A stretch of DNA of 23,049 nt from CAYUIS01 sp964444825 (GCA_964444825.1 CAYUIS010000080.1:1-23049); one strand, 5' to 3'. Shown: positions 1 through 6,889, counted from the first letter of the stretch. A program made the numbers and translations. The notes: a model not told the origin generated them from the sequence alone.

Positions 1-59
1 AGGCGCCCCGAGGACGGGGCTCAGAGCTGTGTTCAGCCCAATGAGATCGCCCTAGACCC
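1..59. repeat. Intergenic hairpin repeat, copy A
   Basis: This is a copy of a dispersed repeat that occurs again at 5733-5787 (same orientation), inverted at 5646-5690, and in a shorter form near 6846-6880. It contains the hairpin GCCCC/GGGGC around positions 5-20. An alternative hairpin GGGCT/AGCCC shares the same G run, and an outer pairing GGCG/CGCC closes the unit. The shared core reads GGACGGGGCTCAGAGCTGTG. The copy is cut by the left edge of the window, so its true start is unknown. No coding frame is apparent in positions 1-127. Confidence 0.6.
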
Positions 60-127
60 TTGCCCCACAGGCTTGACTAGCGGATCCTTCCCGAGCAGCA
101 TACCAGGCTGTGAGACACGTCGCCCTC

Positions 128-156
128 TTGACACGGGATATGCTCGACAGTAGAAT
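128..156 (+). promoter_or_regulatory. Sigma70-type promoter of the substrate-binding protein gene
   Basis: The -35 box TTGACA (128-133) is a perfect consensus, the spacer is 17 bp, and the -10 box TAGAAT (151-156) has one mismatch. Transcription should start near 162-164, and the ATG is at 166, so the mRNA would be leaderless or nearly so. No Shine-Dalgarno sequence is present before this ATG, which fits. Confidence 0.7.
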
Positions 157-165
157 ACCGCCACG

Positions 166-2112
166 ATGAGATCGACTCACGGTCGGCAGCATACAGTCCA
201 GAGCAACCTATCAGCCGTAGCTATCCTGACCATCATGGCCTTCTGCACGGCGTGTACGGAACCGACCGTGGCCCCCACTCCGACCCCGCTCCCACCCACG
301 CCGTCTCCGACACCGGAACCGGTCGTCTTGACCGTCTGTATGCCGGATGAGCCGAACAGCCTCTACCTCTATGGCAACGACGGTCTTGCTGCCAAGCACA
401 TCTGGCAGGCCATCTACGATGGCCCCCTGGACAGCCGCAATTACGGCTATCAACCAGTTATCCTCACCGACCTCCCCAGTCTTGCCAATGGCCGCGCCGC
501 CGTGAGGGAGGTCACCGTCCAAGCTGGCGCTCGTGTGCTCACCGCCGACGGCGACGTCGCCGAACTCGCGCCTGACCTGGCGGTCAAGAGCTCAGGTGGA
601 GAGCGGGTGATCTTTGACGGCACCCCCATTCTGATGCAGCACATGGTCGTCACCTTCACGCTCCAGCCCAACGTGTACTGGTCTGACGGCTCGCTCCTGA
701 CCGCCGATGACTCTGTGTTCTCATTCGAGCTCGCCGCTGATCCGGACACACCCACCGACAAGCACGTCATCGAGCGCACGGCTGACTACCGCGCAGTGGA
801 TGTGCACACCGTGGTGTGGGAAGGTATCCCTGGATTTCTCGATCAGGCCTACTTTTTGAACTTTTGGCATCCGCTGCCCCGGCATGCCTGGGGCTACCTA
901 CCGGCTGCCGAGTTGGTCTCTGCTGACGTGTCCACACGGCAGCCTCTGGGCTGGGGTCCCTTTGTCCTTCAGGAATGGGCAGCCGGCGACCACATCACCG
1001 CCATCCGCAACCCGCTCTATTTCCGCGCCCTGGAGGGACTGCCCCGCGTGGATCAGGTCACTTTCCGCTTCCTTCCCGACCCGATTCGACAGGCAGAAGA
1101 GTTCTTGGCCGGGCGCTGTGACCTGGTCACCCACGAGACTGCCAAAGCCGTGCTCGCCGCCCTCCCCTCATCGCCATCTGTTGGAGCAACCGGCGTATCA
1201 TCTCCCACGTTGGCGACCACCGCCCCCTCGGACACAGTGTCGGATCCAGTCACGACCCTATCAACCCACGATAACCGGTGGGAGCTCTTGGTCTTTGGCA
1301 TCAGCCCTAACCCAGATGTGGATCGAGCCGATTTCTTTGAGGACGTCAGAATACGCCAGGCGATTGCGCTGTGTCTAGATCGGCAGGCCATCGTGGATCA
1401 AGTCCTGGGATCACCGGGCCGGATACTTGACAGCTACCTCCCGCCTGAACACCCACTGTACGCCGGCGACGCCCTCATCACGTGGGGCTATGCGCCAGCA
1501 GGAGGGCAGACACTGTTGGCATCCGCCGGGTGGTACGATGAGGACGGCGACAGCGTGCGAGAATCCCACGCCGTTCCAGGTATCGCCGACGGCACACCGT
1601 TTGAGGTCACCTACCACACAACTGGGGACCCGGTGCGTGTGCAGACGAGCCTCCTCATCCAGGCCTACCTGGCCGAGTGCGGTATCCAGGTTGAGCTAGA
1701 GACCCTGCCCCCCGAGGCCCTCTTTGCACCTGGGCCGGAAGGCGTCCTCTTTGGCCGGAGGTTCAGCCTGGCCCAGTTTTCATGGATCGCTCCCCCCACC
1801 CCCTTGTGCGACCTGTTCCTGAGCGAACAAATGCCGGCGGCGGACCGCTGGTACCAGCCCAATGTTTCCGGCTTCCTCGACGATGCGTACGATGCTGCTT
1901 GTCTGTCCGCCCTGGAAGCCCTTCCCGACAGCGAACGCTATGCTCTCGGGCATACCGAGTCCCAGCGTATCTTTTCGGAGCGGCTACCAGCACTGCCGCT
2001 CTTCCAACACCTGAAGACTACCCTGGTGCAACCGTCAGTCATCGGTTTGATGCCCGATCCCACCCAATCATCCGAGCTTTGGAACATCGAGCAACTCGAC
2101 CTGCGGCCTTGA
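166..2112 (+). CDS. ABC transporter substrate-binding lipoprotein (SBP_bac_5, peptide/nickel type)
   Basis: This is a 648-residue extracytoplasmic solute-binding protein of the family-5 type, which delivers oligopeptides or similar ligands to an ABC importer. Residues 14-30 form a hydrophobic signal ending in a lipobox-like FCTAC, with Cys30 as the likely lipidated residue. A Thr/Pro linker (PTPTPLPPTPSPTPEP) follows as membrane tether. The binding domain then shows typical pieces: VTFTLQPNVYWSDGSLLTADD, a RNPLYFR-like strand, and DVRIRQAIALCLDRQAIV. A Ser/Thr/Pro-rich insertion lies around residues 335-370. The C-terminus contains the usual 'RLPALPLFQHLKTTLVQP' block. No permease or ATPase genes are adjacent, so the partner transporter must be encoded elsewhere or left of the window. 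The ligand cannot be named from sequence. The ATG lies 9 nt after the -10 box, with no ribosome-binding site. Confidence 0.88.
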   Translation: MRSTHGRQHTVQSNLSAVAILTIMAFCTACTEPTVAPTPTPLPPTPSPTPEPVVLTVCMPDEPNSLYLYGNDGLAAKHIWQAIYDGPLDSRNYGYQPVILTDLPSLANGRAAVREVTVQAGARVLTADGDVAELAPDLAVKSSGGERVIFDGTPILMQHMVVTFTLQPNVYWSDGSLLTADDSVFSFELAADPDTPTDKHVIERTADYRAVDVHTVVWEGIPGFLDQAYFLNFWHPLPRHAWGYLPAAELVSADVSTRQPLGWGPFVLQEWAAGDHITAIRNPLYFRALEGLPRVDQVTFRFLPDPIRQAEEFLAGRCDLVTHETAKAVLAALPSSPSVGATGVSSPTLATTAPSDTVSDPVTTLSTHDNRWELLVFGISPNPDVDRADFFEDVRIRQAIALCLDRQAIVDQVLGSPGRILDSYLPPEHPLYAGDALITWGYAPAGGQTLLASAGWYDEDGDSVRESHAVPGIADGTPFEVTYHTTGDPVRVQTSLLIQAYLAECGIQVELETLPPEALFAPGPEGVLFGRRFSLAQFSWIAPPTPLCDLFLSEQMPAADRWYQPNVSGFLDDAYDAACLSALEALPDSERYALGHTESQRIFSERLPALPLFQHLKTTLVQPSVIGLMPDPTQSSELWNIEQLDLRP

Positions 2113-2180
2113 TCCAGCCCGTCTGTCCGCTTGCAGCCGTGTACATCTAGAGACATCTCAGCGTATAGAAGGAGTCACCA

Positions 2181-3575
2181 ATGCCAGCCACCCTGACCCC
2201 ACCACCGGCAATGGAAGAGATCTTTGCCACCATCGAAGCCTACACCGACGAAAATCTAGCCCTACTTGAGCGTGCCTGTGCCCAGCCTAGCATCTCTGCC
2301 AGGAAAGAGGGCCTCGACGAGATGGCGAATCTGGTCGCCGGGATACTGCGTGACACCGGCTTCAAGGTGGAGCTCGTGCCCGCCGGTGATGCCGCAGTTG
2401 TCCTGGGACTTTTGACGGGCAGCAGTGAACGCACGGTGATATTCTACAACCACTATGACGTACAACCGCCAGACCCACTCGAGGAGTGGACAACACCACC
2501 CTTTGAACCTGATATTCGTGAGGGCAAGTTCTACGCTCGAGGGGCTTCGGACAACAAGGGCGCTATCGTCTCACGGGCCTGCGCTCTACAGGCTTATCTC
2601 GCGCACCGAGGCGAACTCCCAGTGAACATTGTGTGGGTGGTCGAAGGAGAGGAGGAAATAGGCAGTCCACACCTGGATCAGTTTGTGGCGCAGCACAAAC
2701 ACCTGTTGCAGTCGGCCTATGGGTGTGTGTGGGAGGGTGGTGGGAAGAACGCCCACGACAGGTTCGAGATTGCACTGGGCTGCAAAGGGCTGCTGTACGT
2801 CGAGCTACGCGCTCAAGAGGCAGCCCGCGACCTTCACTCGGCCCTGGCCGCAATCGTCCCCAATCCGGTGTGGCGAATGGTATGGGCACTGAGCACGCTC
2901 AAGGGGCCCGACGAGCACGTGCAGATTCCCGGCTTTTACGATGAGGTGCGCCCTATCTCGAGCGCCCAGCGTGAGACTCTTGCCGCGTGGGATTATCCAG
3001 AGGAACAAATCCGTATGCTCTATGGCCTGGATGGATTCATCGCAGGTCTCAGCGGCCAGCCACTCAGGGAGCGACTCATCTTTGGCCCTACGTGCAACAT
3101 TGATGGCTTTCACGCCGGATACGGCGGTCCGGGTTCCAAGACCGTCCTCCCTCACAAGGCATCCGCCAAGCTGGACTTTCGCCTGGTTCCCGATCAGGAC
3201 CCGGACAAGATTCTGGCCCTGCTGCGCGCCCACCTCGACGCCGCAGGCTTCAGCGACATCGAGATTGTCGCCAGCGACGGCGAACCTCCTTCAGCCGGCG
3301 ACCCGATGCACCCCTTCGTCAAGATAGCCGCTCAGACTGCCGAACGCATCTATGGCCATCGCCCGGCACTCATTCCAATGATGAGTGGCACAGGCCCCGT
3401 GCACGTACTATGCGGCCAGTTCGGCGTGCCGATGATAACGGCAGGTGTCGGGTATGCTGGCTCCCGAGCACACGCACCCGACGAACACATAACTGTCGCC
3501 GACTTTGTCGCCGGGACCAAATACATCGCCATGTTGATGGAGGCGCTTTCAAACGTGGAAAACACAACAGGATAG
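2181..3575 (+). CDS. M20 family metallopeptidase (dipeptidase-like)
   Basis: This 464-residue cytoplasmic di-zinc peptidase belongs to the M20 (CNDP/PepV/ArgE) superfamily. Visible motifs are HYDVQPPDP (His91 zinc ligand, Asp93), GASDNKGA (bridging Asp124) and VEGEEEIGS (catalytic Glu157/158). Further motifs are MSGTGPVHVL and the C-terminal AHAPDEHI, which carries the last zinc-ligand His. The middle part (about 190-340) is the dimerisation or lid domain. There is no signal peptide. The ATG at 2181 is preceded by AGAAGGAGT at 2167-2175, a strong ribosome-binding site. It lies 68 bp after the substrate-binding protein gene on the same strand. A peptide-uptake lipoprotein followed by a peptidase suggests joint peptide use, but this is inferred. 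The TAG stop lies inside a 14-bp perfect hairpin. Family assignment is firm; the substrate is not known. Confidence 0.93.
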   Translation: MPATLTPPPAMEEIFATIEAYTDENLALLERACAQPSISARKEGLDEMANLVAGILRDTGFKVELVPAGDAAVVLGLLTGSSERTVIFYNHYDVQPPDPLEEWTTPPFEPDIREGKFYARGASDNKGAIVSRACALQAYLAHRGELPVNIVWVVEGEEEIGSPHLDQFVAQHKHLLQSAYGCVWEGGGKNAHDRFEIALGCKGLLYVELRAQEAARDLHSALAAIVPNPVWRMVWALSTLKGPDEHVQIPGFYDEVRPISSAQRETLAAWDYPEEQIRMLYGLDGFIAGLSGQPLRERLIFGPTCNIDGFHAGYGGPGSKTVLPHKASAKLDFRLVPDQDPDKILALLRAHLDAAGFSDIEIVASDGEPPSAGDPMHPFVKIAAQTAERIYGHRPALIPMMSGTGPVHVLCGQFGVPMITAGVGYAGSRAHAPDEHITVADFVAGTKYIAMLMEALSNVENTTG

Positions 3576-3597
3576 ATGATTGCTCATCTATCCTGTT
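3566..3597. terminator. Perfect 14-bp stem, likely tRNA terminator shared with the M20 gene end
   Basis: The arms AACAGGATAGATGA (3566-3579) and TCATCTATCCTGTT (3584-3597) pair perfectly across the 4-nt loop TTGC. On the minus strand the hairpin begins 5 nt after the tRNA 3' end and is followed by GTGTTTTCC, a modest T tract. It therefore suits a terminator for the tRNA. On the plus strand it contains the M20 stop codon but has no T tract after it. Confidence 0.65.
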
Positions 3598-3601
3598 CCA
3601 G

Positions 3602-3675
3602 CGCCCCCGGCGCGATTCGAACGCGCAACCTGCGGATTCGAAGTCCGACGCTCTGTCCAATTGAGCTACAGGGGC
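3602..3675 (-). tRNA. tRNA-Arg (anticodon UCG)
   Basis: The minus strand folds into a full cloverleaf. The acceptor GCCCCTG pairs with CGGGGGC (one G-T wobble). The D-arm is GCTC/GAGC. The anticodon loop CTTCGAA gives anticodon TCG (Arg, codon CGA). The T-arm is GCGCG-TTCGAAT-CGCGC, with discriminator G. The first anticodon-stem pair (T/C) is a mismatch. CCA is not encoded. The gene stands alone between two plus-strand genes and is convergent with the M20 gene. Confidence 0.95.
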
Positions 3676-3689
3676 AATTGATGTATAAT
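3661..3689 (+). promoter_or_regulatory. Promoter of the 168-residue protein gene
   Basis: The -35 box TTGAGC (3661-3666), a 17-bp spacer and a perfect -10 TATAAT (3684-3689) are seen. The -35 element lies inside the tRNA-Arg gene on the opposite strand. The predicted start near 3696 gives a leader of about 37 nt with a ribosome-binding site. Confidence 0.7.
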
Positions 3690-3700
3690 TGTGCCAGGTT

Positions 3701-3729
3701 ATTCTACCACAAACAAGATGTAGGAGCAA
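3701..3729 (-). promoter_or_regulatory. Promoter of tRNA-Arg
   Basis: Read on the minus strand, the -35 is TTGCTC (3729-3724), the spacer is 17 bp, and the -10 TAGAAT (3706-3701) is preceded by TGG as an extended -10. The start would fall about 18-20 nt before the mature tRNA 5' end. The element overlaps the leader and ribosome-binding site of the divergent gene at 3733. Confidence 0.55.
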
Positions 3730-3732
3730 ACA

Positions 3733-4239
3733 ATGGGACTTGCGGGACCACCAAGCGAGCGCCATGATGTCCAGATTCTGACGAGTGGTTTCCAATTCGC
3801 CGGCCAACTCGAGACAATCGGAGCAGCGGGGCAGTACGTCAATCAATCCGCGCGCCACAGCCTCTCATTGTACGATGTCCACCTTTCACCTCTGACGCCT
3901 GGCAGCCCATTGAGGGGAATCTTTCGTCCTCACGCCGTCGTCCTCAGGTCCCAGGTCATCTTCCTATACCTGGCCTCGGAAGAGGCGCGTGCTTCGGTGA
4001 GCACGTTTACGCGGAAGGACCTGATGATGATCTATACGCCCATCGCGGTATGCCGGGGTTATCTTCCTATGCCAGCCGAGGCAAGGATCGGGGACTTTTT
4101 GGGCGTCGTCCCGGGTGAACTGCTGCCCATCATCGATGCCCACATCTTTCCCTTTGTGGAGCTCCCTGCCCCCTTCCCCTTGGAAGCCGACCTTGTACTG
4201 ATGGGACGCTCGCACTGGCTGTTCTACCACCCTGCTTAG
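3733..4239 (+). CDS. Conserved-looking protein of unknown function, 168 residues
   Basis: I do not recognise a named family. The protein is soluble, with no signal peptide and no membrane segment. It has an ordered beta-rich look (FQFAGQLETIG, LSLYDVHLSPL, RGIFRPHAVVLRSQVIFLYL), followed by a hydrophobic second half containing GYLPMPAEARIGDFLG and LLPIIDAHIFPFVELPAPF. The compositional regularity and clean signals indicate a real gene. There is a TATAAT promoter with 17-bp spacing at 3661-3689, and the ribosome-binding site AGGAG at 3722-3726 lies 6 nt before the ATG. It is monocistronic: the next gene is convergent and a foldback begins 2 bp after the stop. No cysteine motif or obvious catalytic triad is visible. 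Confidence 0.8.
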   Translation: MGLAGPPSERHDVQILTSGFQFAGQLETIGAAGQYVNQSARHSLSLYDVHLSPLTPGSPLRGIFRPHAVVLRSQVIFLYLASEEARASVSTFTRKDLMMIYTPIAVCRGYLPMPAEARIGDFLGVVPGELLPIIDAHIFPFVELPAPFPLEADLVLMGRSHWLFYHPA

Positions 4240-4240
4240 C

Positions 4241-4324
4241 ACTTGTCCAAAAACAGCTTGACGTCTCTGTCGCCATTCTACGCCTAACCGGCGACAAAAA
4301 GTGCAGAGTCGCTAATGGACAAGT
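4241..4324. repeat. 84-bp foldback with 9-bp perfect terminal inverted repeats
   Basis: The outer arms ACTTGTCCA (4241-4249) and TGGACAAGT (4316-4324) are perfectly complementary. An inner stem GTCGCC (4269-4274)/GGCGAC (4290-4295) sits around a 15-nt loop, with partial pairing between. It starts 2 bp after the stop of the gene at 3733. It may be a terminator-like structure or the remnant of a small non-autonomous mobile element. No target-site duplication is evident. Confidence 0.5.
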
Positions 4325-4393
4325 ACTTGGCTGCGCTTGCTTGAGCGCGCCTATCCGCCCTGACCAACGTCACCTGTCCCTCAGACACAAACA

Positions 4394-4419
4394 CCCCCAC
4401 CGCGTTGCCGCGGTGGGGG
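4394..4419 (-). terminator. GC-rich hairpin at convergent gene ends
   Basis: The stem CCCCCACCGC/GCGGTGGGGG is 10 bp and perfect, with a 6-nt loop. On the minus strand it is followed by TGTTTGTGT, a weak T-rich tract, and lies 35 bp beyond the stop of the membrane protein gene at 4455. It is best read as that gene's terminator. On the plus strand no T tract follows. Confidence 0.6.
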
Positions 4420-4454
4420 CAGACTATCGTCGTCAATCCAGAGCCTAGTGACCG

Positions 4455-5519
4455 CTACATAACCGACGACCTGGCTGGCATGTCAAAATCAACCGCAGGG
4501 GCGACTCCCTCCTGCTCTGGCAAGACCCAGACGGCCAGGTCTACCGTCAGCTTTCCAAAAAAGCTATTCGATGGCATATCGCCCGCACCGTATTCCATCT
4601 CCGCGATACGCGCCTCCACACGCAGTGTCTTTGTCCCCAGCGTGACGTCCTTATTCAGGTTCGCCAGCACCGGCTCTCCCTTGGGCGCCAGCTTTGCACG
4701 GAGCGCCTCATCATTGAAGGCATAGTCTGACATCAGCACCTTGGTCACTGTACGAATATCACTCTTGTCAAACAACCAGACCTCGAAGGCTGTGACCTTA
4801 CTGGGGGCGCTCACGCCGAGGGTCTCAGAGATACCCACCCCGCACTCTCCCATGAACTCGCCGTTTTCGAGCTCGATGCTGAACGAGGGATCATAGTGAT
4901 CATCACCTGCCACGTACGTGGTGACAAACTGGACGAGCGGAGCCCCCTCCGCCCCCCAGACCGCATCGGCCACGGGCGCGCGCTCTCTGGATATCCCCAG
5001 TCGCGCGGATACGGGTGATGCCGTCTGTCGTGACCGTACCCGGCCAACAAGGTAGACGATCCCGCCCACACATGCCACCACGAGCAGGCCAACTCCGCAC
5101 ACCTTGATCACAGACGACCACAGACCTCCGCCCCCTTCCGACGGCTCTTCGGAGGGCGGCGGGGCTGGACTCCCCAACTCCAACACCGTCGCCAGAGCCC
5201 GGAGGTTGATGGCTTCCTGACCGCCGTGCGTTTCCGCCACCTTGTCCAGCTCCTGGGCGAGCTCGCCCTCCTCCCAAAACTCGACACCCAGTCTTCCCCG
5301 GGCGAGATCCTGGTCGCCATCGATCGCGTACTGCTCAGCCACCCAACGCAGGTAGCCGCTTCGATAGTCGGATCGCAAGTGACTGGGCGTCGCGTTGGTC
5401 CACTCAACCGGCCATATGACCCAGCCCATAACCAGCCCCAGAAGCAGGCCAAGTACACCTCCACCGATTAGCGCCACCAGAGTCTTGCGCTGTTGAACGA
5501 TTTCCAGGATGGTGCCCAT
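4455..5519 (-). CDS. Two-helix membrane protein of unknown function
   Basis: This 354-residue protein has no family I can name. Transmembrane segment 1 (about residues 13-38, a Gly/Leu-rich ALIGGGVLGLLLGLVMGW) is followed by a roughly 100-residue segment containing 'RSDYRSGYLRWVAEQYAIDGD' and acidic helices that look like a short TPR-like alpha fold. A Pro/Ser/Gly linker (117-132) leads to transmembrane segment 2 (about 137-158). The C-terminal domain (about 195-340) appears all-beta: YDPSFSIELENGEFMGECGVGISE, AFEVWLFDKSDIRT, LTVDLAVWVL. The ATG at 5519 is preceded by AAGGGGGG. It has its own promoter with repeated operator-like sequences (5566-5626) and a terminator at 4394, so it is monocistronic. 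A role in envelope organisation or signalling is possible but not supported by any motif. Confidence 0.8.
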   Translation of the reverse strand: MGTILEIVQQRKTLVALIGGGVLGLLLGLVMGWVIWPVEWTNATPSHLRSDYRSGYLRWVAEQYAIDGDQDLARGRLGVEFWEEGELAQELDKVAETHGGQEAINLRALATVLELGSPAPPPSEEPSEGGGGLWSSVIKVCGVGLLVVACVGGIVYLVGRVRSRQTASPVSARLGISRERAPVADAVWGAEGAPLVQFVTTYVAGDDHYDPSFSIELENGEFMGECGVGISETLGVSAPSKVTAFEVWLFDKSDIRTVTKVLMSDYAFNDEALRAKLAPKGEPVLANLNKDVTLGTKTLRVEARIAEMEYGAGDMPSNSFFGKLTVDLAVWVLPEQEGVAPAVDFDMPARSSVM

Positions 5520-5565
5520 CGTCGCCCCCCCTTGTCTATGCTCGCGTTCTTTATGTAGACTTTAC

Positions 5566-5626
5566 GACAGCTATTTTACCATAAACACCACTAGTGCACA
5601 ACTACTTTACCATAAAATGACAGCTA
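5566..5626 (-). promoter_or_regulatory. Repeat-rich promoter of the two-helix membrane protein gene
   Basis: On the minus strand the -35 TTGTGC (5601-5596), a 17-bp spacer and the -10 TAAAAT (5578-5573) are seen. Two near-identical 15-mers, TTTATGGTAAA(A/G)TAG, lie at 5571-5585 and 5602-5616, 31 bp apart (three helical turns); one covers the -10. GACAGCTA occurs twice on the plus strand, at 5566 and 5619. The 8-bp palindrome CACTAGTG lies at 5589-5596, between the boxes. This layout suggests binding sites for a regulator. Confidence 0.5.
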
Positions 5627-5645
5627 GGGCAAATCCGATTCCCCT

Positions 5646-5787
5646 CAGGGTTATCGCATTTGGCGCTCCCAGTCCTCGTCCCCGAGGACGGCCTTCACAA
5701 AATCCGGCTACAACAGCAGATTCTCATTGTGCAGGGCGCCCCGGGACGGGGCTCAGAGCTGTGGTTAGCCAAATGCAATCGCCCTAC
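5646..5787. repeat. Inverted pair of hairpin repeats (copies D and B)
   Basis: The right half (5733-5787) is copy B and matches the window's left edge closely, including GGACGGGGCTCAGAGCTGTG and ATCGCCCTA. The left half (5646-5690) is a diverged copy in the opposite orientation: GCATTTGGC faces GCCAAATGC. The left copy contains the perfect hairpin GTCCTCG/CGAGGAC, and the right contains GCCCC/GGGGC. Outer pairing in copy B is GGGCG/CGCCC. The central part has CACAA/TTGTG arms. The last bases of copy B form the xerC stop codon (CTA at 5784-5786 on plus). It could act as the xerC terminator. No gene is seen in 5520-5783. Confidence 0.6.
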
Positions 5788-6698
5788 GATTTCCCTGCCC
5801 GGGGATGCGCCCGTGTGTAGACCTCTCGCATCCGACTCTGGCTGACGTGGGTGTAAATCTGAGTCGTGACCAGATCGGCGTGCCCAAGCAGTTCCTGAAC
5901 GACGCGCAGGTCCGCCCCGCCATCCAGGAGATGGGTGGCGAATGAGTGGCGCAAGACATGGGAGGAGACAGATGTACGGATACCTGCCGTTTTTCCGGCA
6001 TTGCTCAGTATCAACGTCACTCCCCGTTCGGTCAACCGCCCCCCCCGGTGGTTGAGCCACATTGCCTTGGCCGGCAGTTGACCCAACAGCGCTGGCCGGC
6101 CGTCCCGCAGATACGTCCTCACAGCTCGGACCGCCCAATCCCCCAGCAATCCAATCCGCTCCTTACTACCCTTGCCCATCACGCGCACCTGCGCTTGCTC
6201 CAGGTCCACATCTTGGACATCCAGGGCCACCAATTCGCTCACTCGCAATCCCGCTGCGTACAACACCTCGATAATGGCACGATCACGCAACCCTCGTGGG
6301 CTAGAGGTGTCAGGTACGGCCAGCAGGGCACCCACCTCATCAACTGTCAGATAGCGCGGAAGCCGCTTGGGCACCCGAGGGGCACTGATGGTGTTAAATA
6401 CATTGCGCTCCAGCACCTCCCCCCGCACGAGAAAGTCACCGAAGGAGCGCAACTCTGACACACGACGAGCAATGCTGGCCTTGGCATAACCCAAGCCGTC
6501 CAGCTCCGCCAGGTAGCGCCGTAGCAGCAAACGATCGATCTGCCCTATCTCCGCCACCCCTTGGCCTCTGCAGTACTCTAGGAACTGGCCAATGTCGTTG
6601 CCATAGTTCTTGACCGTGTAGGGAGATGCATTTCGCACTGACTGCAGATAAGCGAGGAATCGCTCCAGCAGCTCTCCAATGTCCGTGTGAGTGGTCAC
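5784..6698 (-). CDS. xerC: Tyrosine recombinase XerC/XerD
   Basis: This site-specific tyrosine recombinase probably resolves chromosome dimers at dif. The N-terminal SAM-like core-binding domain is recognisable (LERFLAYLQSVRNASPYTV). The catalytic domain holds the full set, in numbering from the longer start at 6731: Arg163 (GLRVSEL), Lys187 (GKGSKER), His258 and Arg261 (SSHVLRHSFATHLL), His284 (LLGHADL) and nucleophile Tyr293 (IYTHV). The GTG at 6698 gives 304 residues, the normal family length, with GGAG 8 nt before it. The alternative GTG at 6731 adds 11 residues, but its AAGGAGG is only 2 nt away. Its position just after topA in a dprA/topA/xerC order supports the housekeeping XerC role rather than a mobile integrase. 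XerD is the main alternative name. Confidence 0.92.
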   Translation of the reverse strand: MTTHTDIGELLERFLAYLQSVRNASPYTVKNYGNDIGQFLEYCRGQGVAEIGQIDRLLLRRYLAELDGLGYAKASIARRVSELRSFGDFLVRGEVLERNVFNTISAPRVPKRLPRYLTVDEVGALLAVPDTSSPRGLRDRAIIEVLYAAGLRVSELVALDVQDVDLEQAQVRVMGKGSKERIGLLGDWAVRAVRTYLRDGRPALLGQLPAKAMWLNHRGGRLTERGVTLILSNAGKTAGIRTSVSSHVLRHSFATHLLDGGADLRVVQELLGHADLVTTQIYTHVSQSRMREVYTRAHPRAGKS

Positions 6699-6774
6699 CC
6701 CCGTATCTCCCAGTGCACCAGACGGAACCACTCCCTCCTTGCCAAACTGCCCAACAGGGATGGTTCCGCTCGCC

Positions 6775-6787
6775 CGATCCAGGATCG
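6775..6787. repeat. Perfect 6-bp palindrome upstream of xerC
   Basis: CGATCC-A-GGATCG is a perfect dyad in the topA-xerC gap, about 77 bp upstream of the chosen xerC start. It may be an operator, but no regulator is apparent. Low confidence in any function. Confidence 0.25.
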
Positions 6788-6819
6788 TGTTGAGCTAGGA
6801 ATCTATCCGCAAATTCGCC

Positions 6820-6878
6820 CAAACCCCCGTCTCGGGGGGCTGTTTCGCCCCCGAGGACGAGGGCTAGAGCTGTTTTTG
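6820..6878 (-). repeat. Tandem hairpin repeat after topA, copy C
   Basis: Read on the minus strand, two tandem units each begin AAACAGC and carry a GC hairpin. The first contains CCCTCGTCCTCGGGGGCG and the second CCCCCGAGACGGGGG. The first unit matches the core of copies A and B (CAGCTCT-AGCCC-CGTCC-CGGGG). It lies 12-70 bp after the topA stop, so it may end topA transcription or separate topA from xerC. Confidence 0.5.
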
Positions 6879-6889
6879 GATGGGTACTA

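Noticed and set aside
5784..6698. Integrase of a mobile element next to the tRNA or repeats
   Set aside because: Gene length, motifs and the dprA-topA-xerC order fit housekeeping XerC; no attachment-site duplication of the tRNA end was found.
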